Assembly (NCBI GenBank): GCA_964036295.1
Contig: OZ038469.1
Coordinates: 17,045,591-17,109,590, forward strand
Reading direction: 5' to 3'
Length of the DNA stretch: 64,000 nt
From: Plumapathes pennacea
Taxonomy: Eukaryota > Cnidaria > Anthozoa > Antipatharia > Myriopathidae
The position numbers were made by a program, and so were the translations under genes. The notes under the pieces were generated by a model. It worked only from the letters and a program-made list of their open reading frames with translations, ran no database searches and had not been told where the DNA came from. Positions 1-17,482 of this stretch are shown here, piece by piece. Each line of letters starts with the position of its first letter. Within the stretch, counting starts at the first letter, position 1.

Positions 1-733
1 CAGTGTATATATAATATTTTTTACATCTATCTGAACTGAAATCGACGATGAAATGTGTACAGCGTGTTGTTTCACTTGGCCGAAATTCATATTGTCCTCC
101 CGAAGACCTTCATAAGGCCAATGCTTTTGCCTATCTGGTGATCGGTTTACAATTTTCAGCAGATGCTTCGAATTTTTGAAAGCGGCCGTCGAAATTTTGT
201 GAACACGGAGACAATCAAAACTGTTTTTGAGCCAATTAGGATAAATTGCCGGTCGGCGAACAGCATTTTCTGTTTACATATAGCTTCTTTCTGGCTAAGA
301 TCGGTTTATCAGTAAGTTGTGCTATCAAAGCGACACTGTTTAGCCGGCCAAACGGCACAAGAGGAACAGAAACAGAGAGGAAGTAAACAGACAAAGAAAT
401 ACAAAGAGTCACTGAATTTGGACTTCGGTCAATCCATCGTCACCATACATATGTATCTGAGGATTTGTGTCAGTACATCGTTGACGACTTTTGTTTAGTC
501 GGTGTGGTGAGAATGAATGAAATAATTAACAAAAAGCGACATAAGGATATATGTCTGGTCATCCACAACGAAGCACAGTAACCAACAACCGTTATTTGTA
601 TCAATATCAACGCTCATATTCTATGCGCGACTGCTTTCAAACATTTCCTGTGCTCATTGAAGTTTTGCCAGATATTTGAAATAGGCTGGCTGTGTTTATG
701 TACGACTTAGAGATGTCTTTAAATTATTTTCAG
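1..733. other. Upstream / intronic sequence 5' of TTBK
   Basis: I see no convincing coding exon here. The first recognisable TTBK exon begins at 734 after a TTTTCAG acceptor, so this stretch is either 5' UTR plus first intron or part of a first intron whose exon lies outside the window. An alternative is that translation starts at ATG 692 or 713 and reads straight into the kinase (reading NYFQIKKIGGGGF). That would need no splice at 734. I cannot separate the two. Confidence 0.4.
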
Positions 734-7942
<7,209 letters not shown>

Positions 7943-8768
7943 CCCACATCCGGGGTCTTCCATCTCTATGACGACGGGGCACGGAACCGCAGCTTTAGTA
8001 ATTTATTGCGTTGAACCAATAGGAAGCAGTTCAACGACTCACATAAATCCTTAGAATTGTTTTTTAGTGTGACTGAGAATAAACTCCGTCAATTTTATAG
8101 TAAACACATTAAAAATGGTCTGGTTACGGGAGGCCGCTTAATGCGAGGTCGGCAAGAGTTTGCACATTTTTTTCTACTGAAATATTAAGGTGAAACCAAA
8201 ATTTAATATATTTATTTCTAGCGAACAAGTTATTTAACTTGTATGAGAAACCCAAGATTTGCCACATCGGGGGACCTGGGGCAGCCACTTTCTCGCCCCA
8301 AGTCTCTCCCGCTTCGAAAGGAACGTTTGTTGCACAGGCTAAATGCTTAAGGTTGCGCGTGGCTGTCCCGGGAGGAGTAAACGATAAGGACGTTCACCTC
8401 GCACAAAACACACAAAAACGAATTATAGATTAATTTTACTTCTTCTCGAATAAGGGGTATAATATTTTAATAAACAAATAATAAATGTTGGCTTAAAGCA
8501 TGACGGTCTTTGTTGTGGTTTGTAGTTTCAGTATGCATATCTCTCCTTTGTCATAGCTTTGGTACTTCGCTGGATTTTATGTGAAGGTCTTTATCAGGGT
8601 GTCTGCTTTAGTACAGGTAAAGTTTGCAGTATCTTACTGGGGAGTAGATTTTCAGAACTTGGCCAACTGTCCGCTTAATACAAGGCCTTTCAGTACAGAT
8701 TTGACTGTATTTACACTGTGATCTACACTATATACAGCGCAATTTGTAGCCGTGGAAAACGTTTAAAA
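7943..8768. other. Convergent intergenic region, TTBK 3' / TTC8 3'
   Basis: This 0.8-kb stretch separates the stop codons of two convergent genes. It holds the 3' UTRs. A canonical AATAAA for TTBK sits at 8078-8083, 136 nt past its stop. TTTATT at 8211-8216 could serve TTC8 on the minus strand. The pieces near 8119-8150 and 8670-8700, containing CCGCTTAAT, look like fragments of a dispersed repeat. I see no further gene. Confidence 0.55.
8078..8083 (+). promoter_or_regulatory. Candidate polyadenylation signal of TTBK
   Basis: AATAAA lies 136 nt downstream of the TTBK stop codon on the coding strand. The motif is common by chance, so only its position supports it. Confidence 0.45.
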
Positions 8769-11700
8769 TTACAATGCAGCAAAATCCTCTTTGAGTTGGT
8801 TGAGCAGGTCCGTGCTGTCGCAGTGATCAGGGTATCCCTCCAGAGACTTGTTCACTGAGCTGAAACCGCTCTGTAGATCGCCAATCTGAAAACGCACACA
8901 TACACACACGAGTCAAAGGGTACCGCGACTTATATCAAGCTTATATGAAGTCTAAATCTCAACCTTACCTTCACCGAGAGCAACGCGTGATTGAAATTTG
9001 GTTCGTACATATGAGGAGCCAATGACGCCGCAGCTTGAAGGAATGCACGAGCCTGGGAACGAAATTATACCACGTGTTAGCCCTTGCGAATTGCTGATAA
9101 AAATCACGTGTTTTTCACTCTTGCCTGTTCACTGTGTCCTTTCCTCATCTCCAGTACACCCAAGTTGTTGTAAGCCTCGGCGTGGTCGTTGTTGGAGGCT
9201 AACGCTAAACGGAAACACTGGTATGCGAGATTCATGTCACCGATACCCTGAGTTTGTAAAACAAATACAAGAAGTAGTTCACTCCTAAGCTCATGACAGA
9301 AATTTTCCCAACAATTCAAGAAGAAAATGTATGAGTGATGTAGTGAGAATTGATAGTTTCGTCTGAGTAAACTATCGAGTGACAAATTATCCGTACTCTA
9401 AGAGTGAGAGACTGAAGGAGAAAATTGAAGTTGATCATGCAGTCTCAGGAATAGTGCTGGCGATGATTGCGCCGATTCCTTGAGGAAGCATTAGAAGGAA
9501 AACAAGGATAAGATAAAAACTAAAGCAGAAAGAAAAAGGACAAGAAGAAGAAATACAACGATAAAGACAGCAAGATGAAGAGCAAGAACGAGGAGAAGAC
9601 GAGACAAGAAAAACAGCAAGGACAAGATAAGACGAGATGATGGACAACAACAACAAGGGTAAAGTAAAATGAAGAGCAAAAACAAGTGCGAAAACAAGGA
9701 CAAGACGGGACTGCAACAACAACAACAACAACAAAGAATAACAACAAGACTAGAAAGAGGAAGCAAATCTGAAACGCACCAAAGCGACATGGCCAATGTT
9801 GTACCACACGTCGGCCATGTTCTCGTCAGACGCGAGTCTTAGCGCTCTTTCAAAACAGTTGAGCGTCATGTCGTACTGTTGAGCGTAGAAGCAGCACAGA
9901 CCCAGATTGGTGAACAGCTCAGCGTTATACACTCCCATCTGAAGAAGTCGCCTGAAAGATCGAAGGGAGACATAACAATAACGAAGCCATAATGATTTAT
10001 CTCTCACTTTCGGAGTTTGGATATACCCTCCATTTCGCGACCTAAAGCTCTGAAACTCATCTCAATGGTTACTTTGGACAATCATACTATTTCTCGCGAT
10101 GAGTTTAACGATATATAATTTTCTGATAACAGCGGCAGCAATATTCGCTCGTACTGAGTTATCGTAATATGTGGCATCGTCACCTGTAGAACCGCAGTGC
10201 TATTTCTGGCTGGTCTGTGTAGAAGTGATTTGTAGCGATACAAGCAATCGCCTCCACATGAGTGTTGTCAAAGTGCAGGACGTCCTTGTACCACTTGACA
10301 GCGTTTGTCATGTCGTTCAGCTCCTGTGGGTGGGCAAAACGACAAGAAGAGAAGAGAAACAACTTGGTTTGATCACAATGTCTCCAATCATCTCCTTAGT
10401 TTCCGTTCTCATTTCATTTGTCCATAGGTTCTTCGAACGGTCTGTCTTTCCTTCCCCATCCCTCCCGTGCTCGTTTCTCCCTCCCTTCCGTTCTTCCCTC
10501 TCCTTCCTCTATCACCCAACCGTTCTTGTCCTCTCACGCTCAACTTCCCTCCATTGCGAAGGGGCTGTTTTTTTCTCCTGTGCACTTCACACCAGCCATT
10601 CAGTGTGCAAATGCATTGTCAGCTATACCGAGAGAGCCTTCATTACCAAATTAACCGTCAGCCACACAGAAAACTGCCTACCAAAACCACGTATCCTAAA
10701 CCCTTGGAAATCTCCTCATAGAACTTACGTTGTAATAATAATGTGTTCAATTCACCTAACCTCATAAATGCGAGCGATCCCCGTAAGCAGCGTCGTCTCT
10801 CCAGGAAACTTCGCCACAGCCTGCAAACCAGAGTGCAAAGTGGATAAACACTGAGGACTATTAATGAATTGAGAAATACAGTGAACTCTCTCTCGGCTAT
10901 GACGGCACACCCTCGGGACCTGGTCTATAGATGTCCTGCTTATAGAGGTGTCTGTCTTGTACTGGTGTCTGTCTTGAAAGCGTTGACCGTAGTGACGCTG
11001 GTTAGAGTAGGTTGAGTGCAGTGATATTTTTACGGTATTTAAGGCGCACCTTCTTGAAGACTTCGATAGCAGTTAATGGTTGGTCCAGCCTGACATAAAC
11101 CTTGCACAGGTACAAGTAAGTGTCCACGGTTTCTTCATCACGCAGGGCAGACTTCAATTGACGTTCAGCATCACGGTACATCCCCAGTCTAGGAGAAGGT
11201 CGAAACGCAATTCATTAAAATTCCATTTACACGCGCAAAAAAAAAAAAAAAAAAAAAAAAAAATGACACGGCACCTCAGAGACTCACCTCCAACCTCGTT
11301 CCCAGGCTCTTTCATCTCCCGGAAAAAGCCTGGGAACGAGGTTGACTCACCTGTAGTAACACTTGGCCAACTGGACTTTCCACCACCAATCCTTGAACTG
11401 ACACTCTTCTGTTGCTTTGGCTGAAAGTTCCAAGGCCTGCCAGTGAGAAACACCCCCCCATCAGTAACATGCACTGCTTACATTATGGCCTTTCGTCCCG
11501 GGGGGGGGGGGGGGGGGGGGGGGTTACTCAATAGGAATTTGGGTAGGGGGGTTCCACTGACTCTATAAAACCCTAACCCTATTCAAGAGACAAAAATGGA
11601 AATTTTGCTACACTATCTAAGACAAAGTGCTCTAATTTGATACCCTGTTCAAGACTAAGTTTAGATAAGTTAGCCTGCGTTGCATGCGTTTCCACTGGAG

Positions 11701-14700
11701 CATACAAAGAAATCATGCGAAAATGGCAAGAGCAAAAATGTGGTTGAGGGGGGAGGGGAAGAGGAGAAAATCTTCGGAAAATAACCCTGTTTAAGACACA
11801 AAAATGTAAAATTTGAAGACCCTGAAAATGATACCCTATTGAGCGGTCAACGTCGTCCCTATATAGGAAATATATGGGAGTACTGCCCCCCCCCCCCCCC
11901 CAGGTCTTTCCTGTTCATTGAGCAAACTCTACAACTGCTAAATTCTCCCTTCCTGCCTTAACTTGGGAGAGCTGACATGTAAGATGTCACCTGTCATTTT
12001 CTCCAAACTTTTAACTGCATAATTGGAGGGTTGTATAAGGCAGAAGGAGCTTGCCTCTGATCAATCTCAATATTTATTAATGATTATCAACACAGCTACA
12101 ACAATTTCTAAGATACTGAGACACATTCATCACAATGTCAGCAAAACAGAGGAGCACACTTACGTTCCTGACATCATTTTCATGATGAAATATATATTCA
12201 AACAGGGGCTGCAGACACAAGAGGAGAAATGACATGAGTTGATTGAAATATAATTTATTTATTTTTAATTCATTTATTACTTAATGATAAAATAATAAAT
12301 GAAAATGCCACAAACTGAATATGGATAAAGCAAAAGTTAAGTCACTGACCTTGGCCAAGTTTGGCCGTTGTGCATACTTGGATAGGTTTAGTTTGGAGAT
12401 GTTGATGAAAGGACCATCTGGTTGGGACAGCATCGATGCCTGATGAAAAGTGTCAGGTTTGAATTTGAGGACTATACCTAAATCATTGAATTACTTGTAT
12501 TACAAATTCCTGTACTTACTGTCCCAAGTCGTACATGTCGCCCAGAAGCACTTGTGACAGGTCTAAAGGAAATTGCACACAAAAAGTTTACTTGCAATGG
12601 GCAAACCACAGAATTAAATAATGCAATTCACAAATGCTTTGACTTACAGTTTAAACACACTACTGAAACTGAAAGAAATATTAGTGGCTACAAACTACAA
12701 CCTGTACTACCTCCTGCCCTTGTGTAAGTGAAATAAAGGTCATGTAAAAAAAAAATACTTTACAGCTGGCTGAGTTACAAAGTATTTTTGCACATGATAA
12801 TTTTCACTGAACCTTGCAGTTTGTGCTGTTCTTGGTGTCCTGATGGCTTGCTCCATTGTTCCTGGTCGACCACTCTGGGTTCCTGGTCTAACAAAGCCAC
12901 TGACTGGACGCCCAGCTTGTGACATGGGCCTAGCAATAAAAACATTGAAAGGGACCCTTTTATAACTTCTAATAAAAATTCGCCCCCCTTCTCATACCTT
13001 TGGACAGGAAGATGGATAGGGCGCTTACTAGAGGAAATATGGTAATGAATAATGGATATTTAAAAGCACGACACCCCCGACATTCTTACAGACCCTTTAG
13101 ATACCTGAGGCTCGCAAAGTGATGCCTTTCAGAAAGAGCCTCAATATATAGCTGTCATCAAAGGGGGTAACCATTATTTTGATGTCACGATTTCCTAATC
13201 ACACAATCAGTCATTTCTACACTGGAGTTGTAAAGCTATCAGCAAAAACTTATAGGGTTGAAGTGTCAGTAGATATGTTTAGAATTACTTATCTTTGATC
13301 CTTTTACAAGAACTTTCTAGATCTTGCAGGGACTAGTATATTTCACTATACCAATATCAGGTCCTGGAAGTGAATCATGCGATCTAGGGAGAGGAAAGTA
13401 TCTGTCCCCAGTATCAAAGTTCACCCTCCCCCTGGAAATCCCACATTAATTAGTGGAATATTAAAGGTAAAAGCCACGCTTTAGCTTCTACTGTGTAGCG
13501 TATTAAATGTTATAAAATAACAATACTACGTGCATTCTGATTGGCTAAATAACCATGTAAGATGAGAGTATATTACATGCTGACGTGATACGTGATGTAT
13601 TTTTTTGACAAATTATTTTATATAAGAATAATAACACATTCCCATGTAATATAGCCTCATCTAAACACTTGGGAAATTAGGAGAACACTTGAGTAGCTAG
13701 GGAAACCAAAGCCGCCGAGTGGTTTCCCTACGCATCTCCCAACTTCCTGTGTGTTTAGATAGCCTATATTACATGGGAATGTGCTATAGATTTCTTAAAT
13801 ATCCTTGTATTACTGCATATGGATTTCTATTCACACCTCACTCCAGGTGTTGGTGCGCCCTGACCTGTCCCAGGTTTGACTGCTTTTAGCGACGTTCCTG
13901 GACCTGATAACAATCAAGCAAGGCACACAAGATTGGCATATCCTGTCAGCTAATTAACTCTCTAGCTATGCCTAGCCTCAAGTTATGTACAACTAATTTA
14001 TCTTGTAAAATAATATATATCAAACAATATTAATTCATTTTGTATTTTGCTAGATGCAACAAAAATTGCAAAGGAGTTATTTTTCTGACTATTTCACAAT
14101 CAAATGATAGTAAAATTTACTATGATCGATAGTGGCTGTCAAACCTCTAAAAACTAAAAAAAATTTGATTATATGAGCTAGAAAATTAACGGTAATGAGA
14201 TCGTTTGAGAAGTTCCAGGATGTTCTTTGTAGAGTATTTTCAGGCTAAATAATGTGGGAAAAAAAAGGAACTAAAAAATATAACTAGAAAATTGAAATGA
14301 GGGGGGTTTCTTCTGCAACGCAAACAATATCATATCAACAGATAAATGTTTTATTTAATAACTAACGTGGTAACTGGGCAACCGCGTTGTCATCCATCAA
14401 CATTTCGGCTATCCCTTGTTCATCGACGTCAACTTCATCAACGTAAACTTGTTCTGTTAGAGCTCGAGTCTTCAAACACCACGCTGACTGTAAGAAAAGT
14501 ACGAAAACATTGGCCAGCCATTTTCTAACCACAATATCTGAGTCCGTGTTTTTCATTTTAGGACCAAACAGAGAAAATATAGGCATAAAATATAACCTGA
14601 TCGTAAGGATTTTTCTTCAGTAGCTGTGTGCACACTTCGGCGCATTCCTCGAACTTTCTTCGACGGAAAAAACTCATCGCTAAGAACATCGGGTCCATCT

Positions 14701-14719
14701 GGAGTCCCGTCGCCGCCAT
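8769..14719 (-). CDS. TTC8: Tetratricopeptide repeat protein 8 / BBS8 (BBSome subunit)
   Basis: BBS8 is a TPR subunit of the BBSome, which moves membrane cargo in cilia. Exons in transcript order (plus-strand coordinates): 14597-14719, 14367-14487, 13837-13903, 12813-12929, 12520-12562, 12350-12439, 12164-12208, 11351-11436, 11050-11188, 10761-10820, 10184-10323, 9780-9951, 9125-9247, 8969-9052, 8769-8885. They total 1,527 nt, or 508 residues (human 515-541). The start ATG 14717-14719 gives MAATGLQMDPMFLAMSFFRR. Conserved blocks include KTRALTEQVYVDEVDVDEQG, GRPGTMEQAIRTPRTAQTAR, PDGPFINISKLNLSKYAQ, HVEAIACIATNHFYTDQPEI, NLGLCCFYAQQYDMTL and HAEAYNNLGVLEMRKGH. The C-terminal half is TPR repeats. 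Intron 13 appears to use a GC donor. A small foldback element abuts the exon 8 donor. The gene is tail-to-tail with TTBK and head-to-head with the F-box gene. Confidence 0.97.
9281..9460. repeat. MITE fragment, family F1, in TTC8 intron 12
   Basis: The sequence TTTTCCCAACAATTCAAGAA followed by AAAATGTATGAGTGATGTAG and GTGAGAATTGATAGTTT matches the copies at 47917, 50470, 54220 and 54455. It lies wholly within the intron between TTC8 exons 12 and 13. Confidence 0.6.
9500..9775. repeat. Purine-rich low-complexity tract in TTC8 intron 12
   Basis: The plus strand is nearly all A, G and C in AAG, AAC and ACA runs, ending in (CAA)n at about 9713-9735. Its composition leaves long Leu/Ser-rich open frames on the minus strand, which I reject as genes. 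Confidence 0.7.
11238..11264. repeat. Poly(A) run
   Basis: About 27 uninterrupted A residues in the TTC8 intron between exons 8 and 9. On the transcribed strand this is a T run. Confidence 0.85.
11281..11352. repeat. 54-bp foldback insertion with 9-bp target duplication at the TTC8 exon 8 donor
   Basis: Positions 11290-11343 form a near-perfect hairpin: AACCTCGTTCCCAGGCT pairs with AGCCTGGGAACGAGGTT. The element is bracketed by direct copies of GACTCACCT at 11281-11289 and 11344-11352. The inner copy contains the working minus-strand donor of exon 8 (CAG|GTGAGTC). The outer copy is therefore a duplicated donor 63 bp into the intron. Confidence 0.75.
11500..11901. repeat. Inverted element bounded by G24 and C16 runs
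   Basis: A run of about 24 G (11500-11523) followed by TTACTCAATAGG is matched at the other end by CCCTATTGAGCG about 90 bp before, then TATATGGGAGTACTG and, a run of about 16 C (11886-11901). The ends are roughly inverted, as in a MITE. It lies in the TTC8 intron between exons 7 and 8 and has no coding capacity. Confidence 0.6.
13634..13783. repeat. Foldback (cruciform) element in TTC8 intron 3
   Basis: The left arm CACATTCCCATGTAATATAG pairs with the right arm's CTATATTACATGGGAATGTG. Continuing inward, CTCATCTAAACAC pairs with GTGTTTAGAT. An inner hairpin, AGGGAAACCA with TGGTTTCCCT, sits in the loop. The transcript of either strand could form a long stem. No coding capacity is seen. Confidence 0.7.
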
Positions 14720-14756
14720 CTTTATTTCGGATGACGCGCATGATCGCGGGCTCGTG

Positions 14757-14770
14757 GTTGTCGGGAGAAC
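14757..14770 (-). promoter_or_regulatory. X-box (RFX) consensus match upstream of TTC8
   Basis: GTTGTC-GG-GAGAAC fits the RFX X-box consensus RYYNYY-N(1-3)-RRNRAC. It lies 38 bp upstream of the TTC8 start codon. RFX control of BBS genes through X-boxes is established in nematodes and vertebrates. The consensus is loose, and I estimate a chance match roughly every 700 bp counting both strands, so position and target gene carry most of the weight. Confidence 0.45.
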
Positions 14771-15776
14771 AGGTCAGTCAAATTTGGCGGGAGATTTCAA
14801 AAATATTCAGACAGTACAGAAGAAGCTAGAAGATGTTCGACGGCTGGGTACGTACCAAATGCTAACAGGTTTGTCTCTGTAAAGACTTTCGTAAGATACC
14901 AGACTACATCTTTTTCTTTCCAGTTGAAAAGAAAAGGAAGCGTCACATACCAAACATATTGCATTTTCGTAACCGGAAAAGCTGACACCGCAGGTTTTGT
15001 CATATGCGGAGTCATGTGTTGACGTATCAGTAAAAATCGGCGCCGTTTTAGTTGCTACTGCAGCAGATCGTGTTGAGATGAAGACTTTTCACCTTTTCAC
15101 AGTTGACAGCACTTTTTTTAAATAGACTGCGGGTTTACGGAACGTAATGGAAATGTGATGTCGGTGACTGAAAATTCGACGGGAGGATCAATGGAAGAAC
15201 GCGCTCGGCGCTCGCTGCGATGTGTCATATGCCAGCCCACTTTTCCGTCCGGCCAATGCCGAAAAGAACGCCTAATGGCAATAATGCAAATAAGCTGTGC
15301 TCTCACGATCGGTAATAATTATAATACCTTGTGGCTGAATGAATGATGTTTCTTCTATAACACAAAGAAAACCACTCAACGAGCAAAGATAAAATCAAAT
15401 TTATGAATATTGACCAAAATGCATTAGCTCATCGTATATCGAAGGCGTGTTGGGTTAGTGGGCAGGGTCAGCTATCTCTCAGCGACTGGACTCCCAGGAA
15501 CCACGCAATATTTTCAACGGACCCCGATCAAGCTCAGAGTCAAGGGTTTTTCAGTTTCTCTGATAACTCCACTTGAAAGAGTTTATAACCGATATCGACG
15601 CTAACTAAAGTTTACTTCTAAAGTTACCTGGCATGGATTGATTTTGTAACTCGGCAAGTAAATAGCTTGCTTCATAAAAGCGATATTTTTATAAGCTTGG
15701 GTGACGCGACGCCAACTTTTAACTCTTCGCGTGCGTGACGCGAAGCCAAGTATTGTTTCCTATTGTTTACTTCTGG

Positions 15777-15784
15777 TGACGTCA
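15777..15784. promoter_or_regulatory. Full palindromic CRE (TGACGTCA)
   Basis: TGACGTCA, the complete CREB/ATF site, lies about 295 bp upstream of the F-box start codon inside the divergent promoter region. The site is symmetrical and could serve either gene. Confidence 0.5.
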
Positions 15785-16078
15785 GGAGGAGCAGCGAATC
15801 AGGTCTCCGGAAGCTTGCATCCGGCTGGCGAACAATGGGGAGGCATTTAATTTACGAAAATTCGCATTGTGGCGGTGCTTAGGGTTATGAACAGTACTAC
15901 ATCGACTGTGCTCTTCGAAGTTTTAACGAAGACTCGTCGCAGCTTTCCCCATCGGATGACGTGAGTGATAGTAACGAAAAAGCTGGCGACAGAAACGAGA
16001 GCACGCAAGTAATACGCTTCGCGCTTGGTGGTTGCGGCTAGACACAGCTGCCACTACATGTGAAAGGTTCCTTTGAGA

Positions 16079-17482
16079 ATGGAGAAAGACATTCCCGACT
16101 CGGTTTTGCTTGAAGTTTTTAAGCTTGTGAGGAGAAGAGATTTAGGTGTTCTGGCGCAAGTTTGTAAGCGATGGAGACGAATTGCCTACGACGGTTCTCT
16201 CTGGAAGGTCGTTGACATGAACGATTTTTGGCTTGCGGTTGATGAAGCGACGTTGTTGATGTTGATCAGGACTCGCTTAAGCTCTGTTAGAGCGCTGAAT
16301 CTTGGCGGATGTATGCTGACTGCAAAGGTAGCTAAAGAACTCGCCAAAAAGTGTGACCACCTCAGAAGCTTGGTGTTTCATGGAGCGGAGGTGGAAACCG
16401 AAACGACGCTGGAGGGAATTCGAGAGTTCCCGTCAGGATTGGAACTTATGGACTTGCGATACTCGTGGGGTAATTTCAATTTTATGAAAAGGCTGCCGCG
16501 TCATTTCACGAAGGTCAGATATGTTGGTCTTGGCATGGAGTCATCGCAGAGGCTTATTCCTGACATTTTCACAAAAATGCGGAACCTCAAGATTCTCGAT
16601 TGTACCGATTGTGAGACCCTGACCGATGACGCACTTTTGAAAATTTCAATGAAATGTCCGCAATTGGAGTCTATATGCTTGAACGAATGCAAGAATTTCC
16701 ACGGCAAACATTTGAGTCGGGTTTTGAGAAACTGTAAAAATGTGTCCACGCTTCTCATCCGCTTCACCAGAGTAACAGACGAAGCATTGATGGCAGTGCA
16801 CTGGGAGAAGTCTGCGGTTAAGGAACTAGACCTCACTGGGTGTTACTTCGTGACAACCACGGGGCTTTCGAATGTTCTCTCACGCCTACCTGAGATGCGC
16901 TACTTCAAGATGAATCAGTGCGGGTTTCGTCACATCCTACACCTACGAATTTATCAAGAAGTCAGGCCCTCGGCGAAATATGACTCCCTCGAGACTCTAG
17001 ATTTGCGTTGGAATTTTCTATTGTCTGCAGAGTGTTTGGAAGGCCTTCTCAGGCATTCCCCCTCTCTGAGGTATTTGGGGGTCAGCCACTCCCCCAGGGT
17101 CCCTCCCTCAGTAATTGCTGAGCTGCTGAAGTATGTGCCAACTTTGAGGGTGTTGGAATTTGGTCCACTGCGTAAGGAGAGCCTCTCGGAAAGCCAACTT
17201 GTGCCAAGCTTGATCAAGATGTGCCCACTGATTGAGGCGGTGTCCTTGATTAACTTCAAGCTGATTGGTGACGCTGATGCAGACAGTCTTCAGGAACTGA
17301 GGGACAAGTGTAAACACATCAAAGAAGTCAAGCTCTGCAGTCCCAGGATTGAGCATGTGGCAGTCGGGAACAGTGGGGAGACTATTACAGTGGAACGCCT
17401 GCTGATCAAGATGGAGAGCATGCTACCAAGTCCAGATCATACCCTCGGAAAGGTCATCAACAAATGGCATACACAGTTTTGA
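16079..17482 (+). CDS. F-box / leucine-rich repeat protein (FBXL type), intronless
   Basis: The protein of 467 residues is probably the substrate receptor of an SCF (SKP1-CUL1-F-box) ubiquitin ligase. The N-terminus, MEKDIPDSVLLEVFKLVRRR followed by DLGVLAQVCKRWRRIAYDG and SLWKVVDM, is a typical F-box of about 45 residues. The remainder is LRRs with the C-x-x-L-x-x-L-x-L spacing, for example CPQLESICLNEC and SAVKELDLTGC. I chose ATG 16079; the frame stays open a few codons further upstream, but without an ATG. The closest family I can suggest is FBXL12-like, from the PDSVLLE start and the RW..LW..VD pattern, but this is not firm. The absence of introns contrasts with neighbouring genes. AAR2 follows on the same strand 1.2 kb downstream. 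Confidence 0.9.
   Translation: MEKDIPDSVLLEVFKLVRRRDLGVLAQVCKRWRRIAYDGSLWKVVDMNDFWLAVDEATLLMLIRTRLSSVRALNLGGCMLTAKVAKELAKKCDHLRSLVFHGAEVETETTLEGIREFPSGLELMDLRYSWGNFNFMKRLPRHFTKVRYVGLGMESSQRLIPDIFTKMRNLKILDCTDCETLTDDALLKISMKCPQLESICLNECKNFHGKHLSRVLRNCKNVSTLLIRFTRVTDEALMAVHWEKSAVKELDLTGCYFVTTTGLSNVLSRLPEMRYFKMNQCGFRHILHLRIYQEVRPSAKYDSLETLDLRWNFLLSAECLEGLLRHSPSLRYLGVSHSPRVPPSVIAELLKYVPTLRVLEFGPLRKESLSESQLVPSLIKMCPLIEAVSLINFKLIGDADADSLQELRDKCKHIKEVKLCSPRIEHVAVGNSGETITVERLLIKMESMLPSPDHTLGKVINKWHTQF

Larger units (their letters stand above)
14720..16078. other. Divergent upstream region shared by TTC8 (-) and the F-box gene (+)
   Basis: This 1.36-kb stretch separates two start codons facing away from each other and probably holds both promoters. 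I see an X-box-like motif at 14757-14770, a full CRE at 15777-15784, and a pair of similar GTGACGCGA / CGTGACGCGA blocks at about 15700-15750. I find no coding exon. Confidence 0.55.

Noticed and set aside
9435..9807. Three Leu-rich minus-strand frames
   Set aside because: They are a by-product of a low-complexity purine tract in a TTC8 intron.
16073..16078. Extension of the F-box protein to 16073
   Set aside because: The codon at 16073 is TTG, not ATG. The first ATG in frame is at 16079 and begins directly with the F-box.
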